Shown here piece by piece: positions 22,841 through 30,524 of a DNA stretch of 45,107 bases (position 1 is the first letter of the stretch; the number at the start of each line of letters is the position of its first letter). The stretch spans positions 1 to 45,107 of the forward strand of contig NZ_JAGSOH010000058.1 in the NCBI RefSeq assembly GCF_018139625.1, given 5' to 3'. The notes below the pieces were generated by a model. It was not told the origin of the DNA. It did no database searches and saw only the letters and a program-made list of their open reading frames with translations. The position numbers and the translations under genes were made by a program. This stretch comes from Actinospica acidithermotolerans. Its GTDB lineage: Bacteria > Actinomycetota > Actinomycetes > Streptomycetales > Catenulisporaceae.

Positions 22841-23950
22841 CTAATCGACCGCGACGCGCTGTCCGCAGATGGCGGAGTTCAGCAGCGCCTCCGCGGTGCG
22901 GACGGTGCGCACGCCCTCCTCGAAGGTCACGATCTGCGCGCCGAGGCCGCGAACCGCGTCCCGGAACGCCTCGTGCTCGGCGCGCAGCGGTTCGGGCTTG
23001 GCGATCGCGTAGCGCACGATGTCGCCCTGGGTGACGCCGCGGAAGTTCTGCAATGCCTCCCATTCGGTGGGCACGCTGGAGTTCGCGTAGAAGGTGAGGT
23101 CCGCCGTGAGCGTGTCCGCCACGTAGCAGCCGCGCTCGCCGGTCACCACCGTCACGCGCTCCTTCATCGGCGAGAGCCAGTTGACGAGGTGGCTGGCCAC
23201 GGTGCCGTCCTCGAGGCCGCCGACGACCGCGACGAGGTCCTCGTGGTCGCGGCCGCTGCGGTGCGCCGTGTGCGCCGCGACGGACGTGTAGGCGCGCCGG
23301 GTGACCCACGTGGTCAGGTCGATGTCGTGCGTGGCCAGGTCCATCACGACGCCGACGTCCGCGATGCGGGCCGGGAACGGCCCCTGCCGCCGGGTGACGA
23401 CCTGGAAGACATCGCCGAGCTGCCCGGCGTCGAGCCGCCGGCGCATCTCCTGCAGCGCCGGGTTGAAGCGCTCGATGTGGCCCACGCCGCCGACCAGGCC
23501 GCGGTCGGCGAACAGCTTGCTGAGCCGTTCCGCGGCGGGCGAGTCCGGGGCGAGCGGCTTCTCGATGAGCGCGTGCACGCCGGCTTCGGCGAGCGCGGCG
23601 CCGACGGATTCGTGCAGCGCGGTGGGAGCGGCCACGACGCAGTAGTCGAGGCCGAGCCCGATGAGCGTCTCGACGTCGGGGACGAGCGGCGCGGCGTATG
23701 TCGTCGTGTCGGCGGAGGGATGCGGATCGGCGATCCCGACCAGGTGCACGCCGTCGAGGGAGGCGAGCACGCGCGCGTGGTTGCGGCCCATCATGCCGAG
23801 CCCGACCAGGCCGACGCGCAGCGTCGTGGTTTTCGCGGTGTTCGCGGTCGCAGTGTTCGTCGTTGTCCCGGTGTTCGTCGCGGTCGCGGTGTTCGTCGCT
23901 GGCGCGGTGCTCTCGGTGACGGTGCTCGTGGTCGCGGTGTTCGTGCTCAC
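22841..23950 (-). CDS. Gfo/Idh/MocA-family oxidoreductase (WbpB/WlbA-like UDP-sugar 3-dehydrogenase)
   Basis: 369-aa NAD-dependent sugar dehydrogenase. After an unusual 43-residue Thr/Asn/Ala tail comes the Rossmann signature LRVGLVGLGMMGRNHARVLA, the strand-end IADP, the EKPLA motif (Lys of the active site), GHIERFNPAL, and DVGVVMDLATHDIDLTTWVT, in which the conserved D-x-x-x-H pair is present. The central region resembles WbpB/WlbA, which oxidise C3 of UDP-GlcNAc uronate before transamination. The start is fixed by a GTGA overlap with the stop of the aminotransferase gene (23947-23950), so the tail is truly translated. Member four of the six-gene glycosylation operon. Confidence 0.85.
   Translation of the reverse strand: MSTNTATTSTVTESTAPATNTATATNTGTTTNTATANTAKTTTLRVGLVGLGMMGRNHARVLASLDGVHLVGIADPHPSADTTTYAAPLVPDVETLIGLGLDYCVVAAPTALHESVGAALAEAGVHALIEKPLAPDSPAAERLSKLFADRGLVGGVGHIERFNPALQEMRRRLDAGQLGDVFQVVTRRQGPFPARIADVGVVMDLATHDIDLTTWVTRRAYTSVAAHTAHRSGRDHEDLVAVVGGLEDGTVASHLVNWLSPMKERVTVVTGERGCYVADTLTADLTFYANSSVPTEWEALQNFRGVTQGDIVRYAIAKPEPLRAEHEAFRDAVRGLGAQIVTFEEGVRTVRTAEALLNSAICGQRVAVD
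23838..23950 (-). repeat. In-frame minisatellite encoding the Thr/Asn-rich N-terminus of the Gfo/Idh protein
   Basis: On the plus strand, units beginning GTGTTCG or GTGCTC run at 23838 (15 bp), 23853, 23871 and 23889 (18 bp each), 23907 and 23922 (15 bp each), and 23937 to the end. All lengths are multiples of three, so copy changes keep the frame. They encode repeats of the type ATNTAT/ATNTGT/TTNTAT before the Rossmann fold. Confidence 0.88.
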
Positions 23951-25008
23951 AGCGAGTTCACCGCCTCGATGACCTGGCCGACCTGCTCGTCGTCGAGCAG
24001 CGGGTAGACCGGCAGCGACAGGACGGTTTCAGCGGCGCGCTCCGTCACGGGCAGGTCCGCCACGCTGAAGCTGTAGGGCGCGAGGCGGTGGATCGGGGTC
24101 GGGTAGTAGACGCCGCTGCCGACACCGAGCTCCGCGAGCCGCTCGCGGAAGCCGTCCCGGTCCTGCTCGATCGTGATCGTGTACTGGTGGTAGACGTGCC
24201 ACGCGTCCCGCGCCACCTTCGGGGTGCGCACCGAGGTGAGTTCCGCGTCGTAGCGCGCCGCGATCTGGCGCCGTCGCTGCGTCCACGCGTCCAGCTTCGC
24301 CAGCTGGACCCGGCCGACCGCCGCGCCGACGTCGGTCATCCGGTTGTTCAGGCCGACGACTTCGTTCTCGTACTGCTTGAGCATTCCCTGGTTGCGCAGC
24401 AGCCGCAGCTTGCGCTCGAGGTGCGGGTCGCCGGTGACGATCATGCCGCCCTCGAGGCTGTGCATGTTCTTCGTCGGATAGAAGCTGAAGCAGGCGGTGT
24501 CGCCGAACGCGCCGACGGGAGTGTCGCCCAGCCGCGCGGCGACCGCCTGGGCCGCGTCCTCGACGATCGCGAGGCCGTGCCGGCCCGCCAGCGGGACCAG
24601 CTCGTCCATCGCGGCCGGGTGGCCAAACAGGTGCACCGGCACGATCGCGACGGTGCGCGGGGTGATCACGGAGGCGACCGACTCGGGGTCGAGGCAGAAC
24701 GTGTCCGGGTCGATGTCGGCGAAGACCGGGGCGGCCCCGGTGACCGCGACGGCGTTCGCCGTGGCCGCGAAGGAGAACGAGGGCACGACCACCTCGTCTC
24801 CCGGGCCGATCCCGAGCGCCAGCATGGACAGGTGCAGGGCCGAGGTCCCGGAGTTGACCGCGACGCAGGCCCGGCCGTCGACCAGCTTGCCGAACTCCTG
24901 CTCGAAGTCCGCGACCTCGGGGCCCTGCACCACCCGGCCGGTGCGCAGCACGCGGACCACGGCGTCGATCTCGTCCTGGCCGATCTCCGGCCTGGCAGCG
25001 GGAATCAT
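23947..25008 (-). CDS. DegT/DnrJ/EryC1/StrS-family PLP aminotransferase (WbpE-like)
   Basis: 353-aa sugar aminotransferase. It starts MIPAARPEIGQDEIDAVVRV and carries VNSGTSALHLSMLALGIGPG, the PLP-phosphate and ring-binding segment VEDAAQAVAA (D151) and the Schiff-base Lys in FSFYPTKNMHSLEGG (K180). The C-terminal part has GVGSGVYYPTPIHRLAPYSF, typical of enzymes acting on 3-keto or 4-keto nucleotide sugars. Beside a WbpB-like dehydrogenase and a WbpD-like acetyltransferase, amination at C3 is most likely. ATG 25008 overlaps the stop of the acetyltransferase gene by four bases, and its own stop overlaps the next start, so three genes are translationally chained. Confidence 0.9.
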   Translation of the reverse strand: MIPAARPEIGQDEIDAVVRVLRTGRVVQGPEVADFEQEFGKLVDGRACVAVNSGTSALHLSMLALGIGPGDEVVVPSFSFAATANAVAVTGAAPVFADIDPDTFCLDPESVASVITPRTVAIVPVHLFGHPAAMDELVPLAGRHGLAIVEDAAQAVAARLGDTPVGAFGDTACFSFYPTKNMHSLEGGMIVTGDPHLERKLRLLRNQGMLKQYENEVVGLNNRMTDVGAAVGRVQLAKLDAWTQRRRQIAARYDAELTSVRTPKVARDAWHVYHQYTITIEQDRDGFRERLAELGVGSGVYYPTPIHRLAPYSFSVADLPVTERAAETVLSLPVYPLLDDEQVGQVIEAVNSL

Positions 25009-25643
25009 GGGTGAATCTCCTCCAGAACTTCCGGAGCGTCTCCGGTCTTGACGTACCGCACGCCCGTCTGCGGGCACTTGTAGAGATCGCCGCCGAGCGG
25101 CACGAGCGGGACCGCGGCCCGGCCCACCCAACCGACGCGCCGCGCGGGATTGCCCGCGACCAGCGCGAAATCGGGCACGTCGCGGGTGACCACGGATCCC
25201 GCCGCGACCAGCGCCCACCGCCCGATGGTCACCGGCGCCACGCACACCGCGCCGGCGCCGATCGAGGCGCCGTATTTGACGACCACGCCGACCGGCGTCC
25301 AGTCGGCTGCCGATTTCGCGTCGCCCTCCGCGGTGATCGCACGCGGATGCCGGTCGTTCGTGAACACGACGGCGGGCCCGACGAACACGCCGTCCTCCAC
25401 GAGCGCCGGCTCGTAGACGAGGGCGTAATTCTGGATCTTGACGCGGTCGCCGATGCGCACGCCGGCGCCGACGTACACGCCTCTGCCGATCACGCACTGT
25501 TCGCCGATCCGCGCGTCCTCGCGCACCTGGGCGAGGTGCCAGACCGCCGTGTCGCCGCCGACGAAGGCCCGGTCGTGCACGAGGGCCGAGGGGTCGATCC
25601 GCGGGGGCGCGCCGGCCTGCGTGGCGTTCGCTGTCCTATTCAC
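25005..25643 (-). CDS. Left-handed beta-helix N-acetyltransferase (WlbB/WbpD-like)
   Basis: 212-aa hexapeptide-repeat acyltransferase. Successive [LIV]GxxxxI-type rungs are visible: ARIGEQCVIGRGVYVGAGVR, IGDRVKIQNYALVYE, VEDGVFVGPAVVFTNDRHPR, VKYGASIGAGAVCVAPVTIG and WALVAAGSVVTRDVPDFALV. The NDRHPRA loop and the AGNPARRVGWV end are typical of sugar N-acetyltransferases. The terminal CPQTGVRYV tail resembles WlbB. In the Wlb/Wbp pathway it acetylates the 3-amino group of a UDP-diamino uronate using acetyl-CoA. GTG 25643 was chosen because GGAGGA lies seven to eight bases upstream; GTG 25667 is in frame but lacks a site. Confidence 0.87.
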   Translation of the reverse strand: MNRTANATQAGAPPRIDPSALVHDRAFVGGDTAVWHLAQVREDARIGEQCVIGRGVYVGAGVRIGDRVKIQNYALVYEPALVEDGVFVGPAVVFTNDRHPRAITAEGDAKSAADWTPVGVVVKYGASIGAGAVCVAPVTIGRWALVAAGSVVTRDVPDFALVAGNPARRVGWVGRAAVPLVPLGGDLYKCPQTGVRYVKTGDAPEVLEEIHP

Positions 25644-25669
25644 GTGTGTCTCCTCCGCTTCGGCCACGG

Positions 25670-26821
25670 TCAGGACTGCCCCGGCACCCGTGCGGCCGAG
25701 ACGGGCCCGGCCAGGCTCGCCGCGGACGCAGAGCCGGCGGTCGCGGCCGCCGCAGGCGTCATGCCGGAGGTCGCGGCCGTCATGCTGGCCGCCGCCGCCG
25801 TCATGTCGGCGGTCGCGGCCGTCGCGGAGGGAGTCAATGTGCGCTGACGCGCGAGGGCCGCGCCCGAACCCGCGTCCCAGACCGGCCGGTCCGGTGCCTG
25901 CTGGATGTCGAGCGTCCAGGCACTGATGATCAGATGGAGGCCGGCCAGCAGCGGCGTGACCGCGAGCAGGACCGTGCCGGCGCTCGGCGCGCTGCCGCCG
26001 AAGATGCGGTAGAGCGTCATGCCGAGGCCGAAGGCGGTGCCGAACCCGAACAGTGCCATCCCGGCGAACAGCAGCAGGGCGACGGGCGAGAAGGACTGGA
26101 GTACGTATTTGACGAGAATGCGCTTCCAGAATCCGCGGAAGAGCAGCCAGGAGACCGCGGGGATGACCTTGTGCAGGCGCATTCCCGACACCTCGGCGCC
26201 GTAGACCGCCGGAACGGGCACGTCACGCGCCCGCACATTCGCGATACTCAATCGGATCAGCAGGTCGTTCTCGAATTCGTATCCCGTCGCCACCCGGTCG
26301 AGAGCGATGGCGCGCAGGGCGCGGGCCGAGGTGGCGGTGTAGCCGTTCTGCGGGTCGAAGAGGTGCCAGTAACCCGACGACGCCTTCGTCATAAAAGAGA
26401 GAATCACACTGCCGAACACCCGATGCTTCGGCATCCCGGTGAAGGACGTGCGCGAGAAGAAGCGATTCGCCTTGGTGAACTCCGCCTCGCCGTCGGCGAT
26501 CGGATCGAGCAGCGCGGGCAGGTAGGCGGGGTCCATCTGCGCGTCACCCGCCATGACGACGCTCACGTCCGCCTTGAGGTCGAGTGCGAGCCGGTGCCCG
26601 TCCAGGATCGCGCCGCCGACTCCGGTGTTGTGCTGATGCCTGATCAGCTGAACGCGGGGATCTCCGACGGAGAGTGCCTCGTCGGACGTGTTATCAGTGG
26701 AACAGTCGTCGATGACGACGATATGGTCGACGAATCCAGGCATCGTGCGGATCGTCTTACCGATCAATCGGACCTCGTTGTACGCCGGCACGACGACGGC
26801 GACCGTCAGATCCCTGTACAT
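25670..26821 (-). CDS. Glycosyltransferase family 2 with two C-terminal membrane helices (GtrB/DPM1-like)
   Basis: 383-aa protein. The GT-A fold opens with TVAVVVPAYNEVRLIGKTIR, followed by DHIVVIDDCSTDNTSDEAL, the glycine loop HQHNTGVGGAILDGHRLAL and the metal-binding segment VVMAGDAQMDPAYLPALLDP (DxD-like DAQMD). Two hydrophobic helices follow (VALLLFAGMALFGFGTAFGL and TVLLAVTPLLAGLHLIISAW). This is the layout of polyprenyl-phosphate hexose synthases that charge undecaprenyl phosphate on the inner face. The last 50 residues are an Ala/Thr/Met/Ser tail encoded by tandem repeats. ATG 26821 is the first residue before the family core; AAGGTGG is 12 bases away, so an upstream in-frame GTG is possible. 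First gene of the operon. Confidence 0.85.
   Translation of the reverse strand: MYRDLTVAVVVPAYNEVRLIGKTIRTMPGFVDHIVVIDDCSTDNTSDEALSVGDPRVQLIRHQHNTGVGGAILDGHRLALDLKADVSVVMAGDAQMDPAYLPALLDPIADGEAEFTKANRFFSRTSFTGMPKHRVFGSVILSFMTKASSGYWHLFDPQNGYTATSARALRAIALDRVATGYEFENDLLIRLSIANVRARDVPVPAVYGAEVSGMRLHKVIPAVSWLLFRGFWKRILVKYVLQSFSPVALLLFAGMALFGFGTAFGLGMTLYRIFGGSAPSAGTVLLAVTPLLAGLHLIISAWTLDIQQAPDRPVWDAGSGAALARQRTLTPSATAATADMTAAAASMTAATSGMTPAAAATAGSASAASLAGPVSAARVPGQS
25758..25820 (-). repeat. In-frame 21-bp minisatellite encoding the C-terminal tail of the glycosyltransferase
   Basis: Three 21-bp units beginning GTCATG lie at 25758-25778, 25779-25799 and 25800-25820, flanked by diverged partial units. 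On the coding strand they give seven-residue repeats of the MTAAxSx type (TADMTAA, AASMTAA, TSGMTPA). The period keeps frame. Confidence 0.87.
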
Positions 26822-27060
26822 CGATATCAGACCCACCTTATGAGCTGGTTTCAGGTTTATTTCAAACGAATCGCGGATGCCGAGGCTACTTCGTTCCCGG
26901 CGCCGCCACGTGCGATGCACCGATGCAGCGGGGAAATAACACCCGTGAGGGCGACAAGAGTCCACCGATACGGTGATTCCAGGCAACGGTTCGCCCCCGG
27001 CGGGGCGTGGCCGGTTGACCGGCGTAGCCTGCACCCCGAGCTCGAAAGGCAGGACCGACG
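26822..27060. promoter_or_regulatory. Divergent promoter region of the glycosylation operon and hglS
   Basis: About 240 bp between the divergent starts of the GT2 operon and the 2-oxoadipate dioxygenase gene. The left half is unusually AT-rich for the window (around 26838-26875, with GGTTTATTTCAAACGAATC), which would suit the operon promoter. I see no clear operator dyad, riboswitch or small ORF. Confidence 0.4.
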
Positions 27061-28476
27061 ATGGTCGCGACGATCGGCCAGTGGCGGCTGCGGGCGGCGT
27101 TCGCCCAGCGGCTCTCGCGGATGTACGGACGGGAGGTTCCGGCGTACACCACGCTCGTGGACGTCTCCCGCGAGGTGAACGAGGACGTCCTGCGCGCGCA
27201 GGGCGCCGACGCCGAGCGGCTGGGCTCCATCGGCCGGGTCGGCGCCGAGCGGCACGGCGCGATCCGCGTCGGCACGCCGCGCGAGATGCAGCAGGTCGCG
27301 CGGATCTTCGGCGCTCTCGGCATGCGGCCGGTCGGCTTCTACGACCTGCGTGACGCGGCGTCCAGCGCCGTCCCGGTCGTATCCACCGCTTTCCGCCCCG
27401 TCGAGGCCGCGGAGCTGGAGCGCAACCCGTTCCGGGTCTTCACGTCTATGCTCACGCCCGCCGACCCGCGGTTCTTCGACGCCGACCTGCGCGCCCGGCT
27501 GGAGGCCTTCCTCGCCGACCGCGAGCTGTTCCCCCCGGAACTGCTGGCCCTGGCCGACCGCGCGGAGGCGGAGGGCGAACTGCCCGAGGAGGCCGCCGAG
27601 CGGTTCCTCGATCTGGCCGTATCGGCGTTCGAGCTATCGCAGGAGCCGGTGGACAAGGCCTGGTACGAGACCCTGGAGCGCGTCTCCGCGGTGGCCGCGG
27701 ACATCGGCGGCGTACGCAGCACGCACATCAACCACCTCACCCCGCGCGTGCTCGACATCGACGAGCTCTACCGGCGGATGGGCGCGCACGGCATCGAGAT
27801 GATCGATTCGATCCAGGGCCCGCCGCGGTGGCACGGCCCCGACGTGCTGCTGCGCCAGACATCGTTCCGGGCGCTGGCCGAGCCGCGCACCCTGCGGCTG
27901 GCGGACGGTACCGTGGCCGTCGGGTCGCTGCGCGTGCGCTTCGGGGAGGTCGAGGCGCGCGGCATCGCCCTGACCCGGTCCGGCCGTGAGCTCTACGACA
28001 GGCTGCTGACGCTCGTCGACCGGGAAGCGGCGTCCCGTCCCGACGAACCCCGCAGCGACGTGGCGCGCCGGGTGTGGGCCGAGCACCTGCCCGGCACCGA
28101 GCGCGACCTCGCCGCGCAGGGCCTCGGGTACTTCACCTACCACCTCTCCCCCGCGCGCCCGCGCGACGGTTCGCGCCCGCCCGGCACCGCCGACGAGCTC
28201 GTGCGGCAGGGCTGGGCGACCGCTCGGCCCATCGTCTACGAGGACTTCCTGCCCCGCTCCGCGGCCGGGATCTTCCAGTCCAACCTCAGCGGCGCAGGCT
28301 CGAAGGACGAGGGGCACGACGGGATGGCCTACGATGCCCAGCGCATCGCGGCGGACATCGACCGGGACGTCCTGGACCCGTTCGACCTGTATGAACAGCA
28401 GCAGAGCGAGTCGCTGGCCCGATTGGCGCAAGAGCTGGGTTCCACCCAATGGCCCAGCCGCGTCGCCGGACCGTGA
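27061..28476 (+). CDS. hglS: 2-oxoadipate dioxygenase/decarboxylase (HglS/YdcJ, DUF1338 family)
   Basis: 471-aa protein of the HglS/YdcJ family, Fe(II)-dependent enzymes that convert 2-oxoadipate to D-2-hydroxyglutarate and CO2 in D-lysine degradation. The metal ligands of the vicinal-oxygen-chelate-like fold are visible as ERHGAIRVGTP (H65), STHINHLTPRVLDIDELY (H222/H225) and the Glu of FGEVEARGIALTRSGRELYD (about 297). VYEDFLPRSAAGIFQSNL near residue 393 is also conserved. The length fits the family. AGGCAGGA precedes the ATG. No other lysine-catabolic gene lies beside it, so the pathway partners must be elsewhere. Confidence 0.88.
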   Translation: MVATIGQWRLRAAFAQRLSRMYGREVPAYTTLVDVSREVNEDVLRAQGADAERLGSIGRVGAERHGAIRVGTPREMQQVARIFGALGMRPVGFYDLRDAASSAVPVVSTAFRPVEAAELERNPFRVFTSMLTPADPRFFDADLRARLEAFLADRELFPPELLALADRAEAEGELPEEAAERFLDLAVSAFELSQEPVDKAWYETLERVSAVAADIGGVRSTHINHLTPRVLDIDELYRRMGAHGIEMIDSIQGPPRWHGPDVLLRQTSFRALAEPRTLRLADGTVAVGSLRVRFGEVEARGIALTRSGRELYDRLLTLVDREAASRPDEPRSDVARRVWAEHLPGTERDLAAQGLGYFTYHLSPARPRDGSRPPGTADELVRQGWATARPIVYEDFLPRSAAGIFQSNLSGAGSKDEGHDGMAYDAQRIAADIDRDVLDPFDLYEQQQSESLARLAQELGSTQWPSRVAGP

Positions 28477-28497
28477 ACCGCGTCGCTCACTGGCTAT

Positions 28498-28743
28498 ATG
28501 ACGACTTCACCTCAGGAACCGACCGCGCCGCACCCCGAGGGCTACATCCTGCGCGGCGGACCACTCGACGGAGCGGTCGCTCGCGCGCGGCGGCCGGCGT
28601 ACCTGCACCTAGAGCACTACAACGGCGACGGCGACACATACGCGCCCAGCGGGCATCCCGACTCCGAGTACCCCGAGCTGGAGCGCTACGACTTCGGGCC
28701 CATGGCGAGCGAGCGCCGGCAGCGACCGCATGGGCAGATGTGA
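28498..28743 (+). CDS. Small hypothetical protein coupled to the ClC channel gene
   Basis: 81-aa polar protein. Its core GYILRGGPLDGAVARARRPA followed by HYNGDGDTYAPSGHPDSEYP resembles small actinobacterial proteins with a YxLxGGPLDG start and a Y-x-P/Y-P-x-L end. I know no function. Codon usage is typical of the genome (mostly G/C in third positions). The stop TGA overlaps the GTG start of the chloride channel gene in a GTGA junction (28740-28743), which supports both the reading frame and coupling. No ribosome site is obvious upstream of the ATG. Confidence 0.65.
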   Translation: MTTSPQEPTAPHPEGYILRGGPLDGAVARARRPAYLHLEHYNGDGDTYAPSGHPDSEYPELERYDFGPMASERRQRPHGQM

Positions 28744-30089
28744 CGTCGCACGAGCGGCCCGCCGATCACGCCCCGGCAGCGGGCGCGGCGAGGGCCGAGC
28801 CCACCGATCCGCTCGACGCGATCCGCACCCGAGGCTACCTCGCGCTGCTGCTGCTCGCGGGCGTCATCGGCGTGCCGCTCTCCGCCGCGGCCTGGGGTTT
28901 CCTGCAGGCCGTCGACCACCTGCAGACGGTGTTCTACACCGACCTGCCGCGCGGCCTGGGCTTTCACGGCGCACCCATGTGGTGGCCGCTGCCGCTGCTC
29001 GCGGTCTCCGGAGCGCTGACGGCGGCCGCGATCGTCTTCCTGCCGGGCACCGGCGGCCACGAACCCTCCGAGGGGCTCGAGAGCGGCGCCGTGCCCACGG
29101 CGGCGATGCTGCCGGGCATCCTCATCGCCGCGCTCGCCTCGATCAGCCTCGGCGCCGTGGTCGGCCCGGAGGCTCCGCTGATCGCGCTCGGCAGCGGTCT
29201 GGCCGCGCTCGTCGTGCGCCGCATGAAACGCGCGGATGAGCGGGCCGTGCGCCTGGTCGGCGCGGCGGGGAGCTTCGCCGCGATCAGCACGCTGTTCGGC
29301 TCCCCGCTGCCCGGCGCGTTCCTGCTGATGGAGACGTCCGGGCTCGGCGGCATCGCGCTCGACGTCGCCCTGCTGCCCGGCCTTCTCGCGGCCGGCATCG
29401 GCGCGCTCATCTTCATCGGGCTCGATTCGTGGACCGGCCTGTCGACCACCTCGCTGACGATCCCCGACCTCCCGGCCGTCAAGCAGCCCGACGTCGGCCA
29501 GTTCGGGTGGGCACTGGCCATCGGCGTGGCGGGCGCGCTGATCGGCGTCCTGATCAGCCGGGCCGCGCGCGCCGCGCAACCGCACGTCGCACCGCGTCGC
29601 CTGGTGCTGATGCCGATCATCGGCCTGCTCGTGGCCGGCCTGGCCATCGCGTACGCGGAGGGGACGGGACACTCCTCGTCCGACGTGCTCTTCTCCGGCC
29701 AGAGCGGCCTGGGTCCGCTGGTCCAGAACCGTGCGCAGTACACGGTGGCCGCGCTCCTGCTCCTGGTCGTCTACAAGGCGCTGGGGTATGCCCTCTCGCT
29801 CTCCGCGTTCCGCGGCGGACCGGTCTTCCCGTCGCTGTACCTGGGCGCGGCAGGCGGCCTGCTCGTCTCGCACCTGCCCGACCTGCCGTTCGTCGCGGCG
29901 GTCGCCATGGGCATCGGCGCGATCGGTGTCGCGATGCTGCGGCTGCCGCTCACGGCGGTACTGCTCGCGACGCTGCTACTCGGCAAGGACGGACTGACCG
30001 TGATGCCCCTGGTGATCGTGTCGGTCGTCACGGCGTACGTCATCTCGGTCCGCCTCTCCCCGGCGCCGCCGAAGCCGGCGTCCGACTAG
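28740..30089 (+). CDS. ClC-family chloride channel/antiporter
   Basis: 449-aa membrane protein. The selectivity-filter segment SLGAVVGPEAPLIALGSG keeps the gating Glu (in place of GREGP), and FRGGPVFPSLYLGAAGGLLV matches the GGxFxP loop. The first filter motif GSGIP is degraded to LESGAVP after EPSEG, so ion selectivity may differ from classic ClC proteins. No CBS domains follow. A longer frame extends upstream, but the GTG at 28740 overlapping the small ORF and the position of the first helix (LALLLLAGVIGVPLSAAAWG) set the start. A strong hairpin follows the stop. Confidence 0.87.
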   Translation: MTSHERPADHAPAAGAARAEPTDPLDAIRTRGYLALLLLAGVIGVPLSAAAWGFLQAVDHLQTVFYTDLPRGLGFHGAPMWWPLPLLAVSGALTAAAIVFLPGTGGHEPSEGLESGAVPTAAMLPGILIAALASISLGAVVGPEAPLIALGSGLAALVVRRMKRADERAVRLVGAAGSFAAISTLFGSPLPGAFLLMETSGLGGIALDVALLPGLLAAGIGALIFIGLDSWTGLSTTSLTIPDLPAVKQPDVGQFGWALAIGVAGALIGVLISRAARAAQPHVAPRRLVLMPIIGLLVAGLAIAYAEGTGHSSSDVLFSGQSGLGPLVQNRAQYTVAALLLLVVYKALGYALSLSAFRGGPVFPSLYLGAAGGLLVSHLPDLPFVAAVAMGIGAIGVAMLRLPLTAVLLATLLLGKDGLTVMPLVIVSVVTAYVISVRLSPAPPKPASD

Positions 30090-30093
30090 CACC

Positions 30094-30117
30094 CAGGCGG
30101 GGACCGGTCCCCGCCTG
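30094..30117 (+). terminator. Terminator hairpin after the ClC gene
   Basis: A perfect 24-bp palindrome, arms CAGGCGGGGA and TCCCCGCCTG around CCGG, starts four bases after the ClC stop codon. It fits an actinomycete intrinsic terminator without a U-run. Confidence 0.8.
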
Positions 30118-30167
30118 CGCATGGCACGCTCCTCGCAAAGGTCGACGTTGACGCGGAGGTGCCCACC

Positions 30168-30524
30168 TTGAGCATCGAACTGCCGAGCGAGCTCACATGG
30201 TGTCTGAACATGCTGGGGATCCCTTGGCCGGATATCGACGAGGACGAATTGCGTAACTGGGCGGCCCAGGTCCGGAAGTACGCGAACAACACCTCGGACA
30301 CCCACGACGCCGCTCACGCGAAGGTCAAGGCGCTGGCCTCGACCACGCACGGCGACTCCTACGAGGCGATGCGCGCCGGCTGGGAGAAGCCGAACGGGGC
30401 ACCGTCATCGCCTCGGAGCAGGGATCGCCGGAGGAGGGCTCCGCGGCGTCCTGCGGACAGATGCGCGGCGCCGGTGCCGGAGCCGGCTCCGAGGAGGAAC
30501 GCGGCCGGCGTCCGGACTACCTGA
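30168..30524 (+). pseudogene. Truncated WXG100-like (type VII secretion substrate N-domain) gene
   Basis: From TTG 30168, eight bases after GCGGAGG, the first 70 residues read SIELPSELTWCLNMLGIPWP, DIDEDELRNWAAQVRKYA, then a helix through THGDSYEAMRAGWEK. This matches the N-terminal segment of actinobacterial WXG100-type proteins and polymorphic-toxin leaders. The second helical half expected after GWEK is absent. The frame instead runs into Arg/Pro-rich sequence (PSSPRSRDRRRRAPRRPADR), typical of out-of-frame translation of GC-rich coding DNA, and stops at 30524. A different frame opens at the same place. I read it as a frameshifted or truncated relic. Confidence 0.55.

Noticed and set aside
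22841-25643. Complete UDP-2,3-diacetamido uronic acid pathway
   Set aside because: The 6-dehydrogenase (WbpA) and 2-epimerase (WbpI) are not in the window; only the B, E and D steps are supported.
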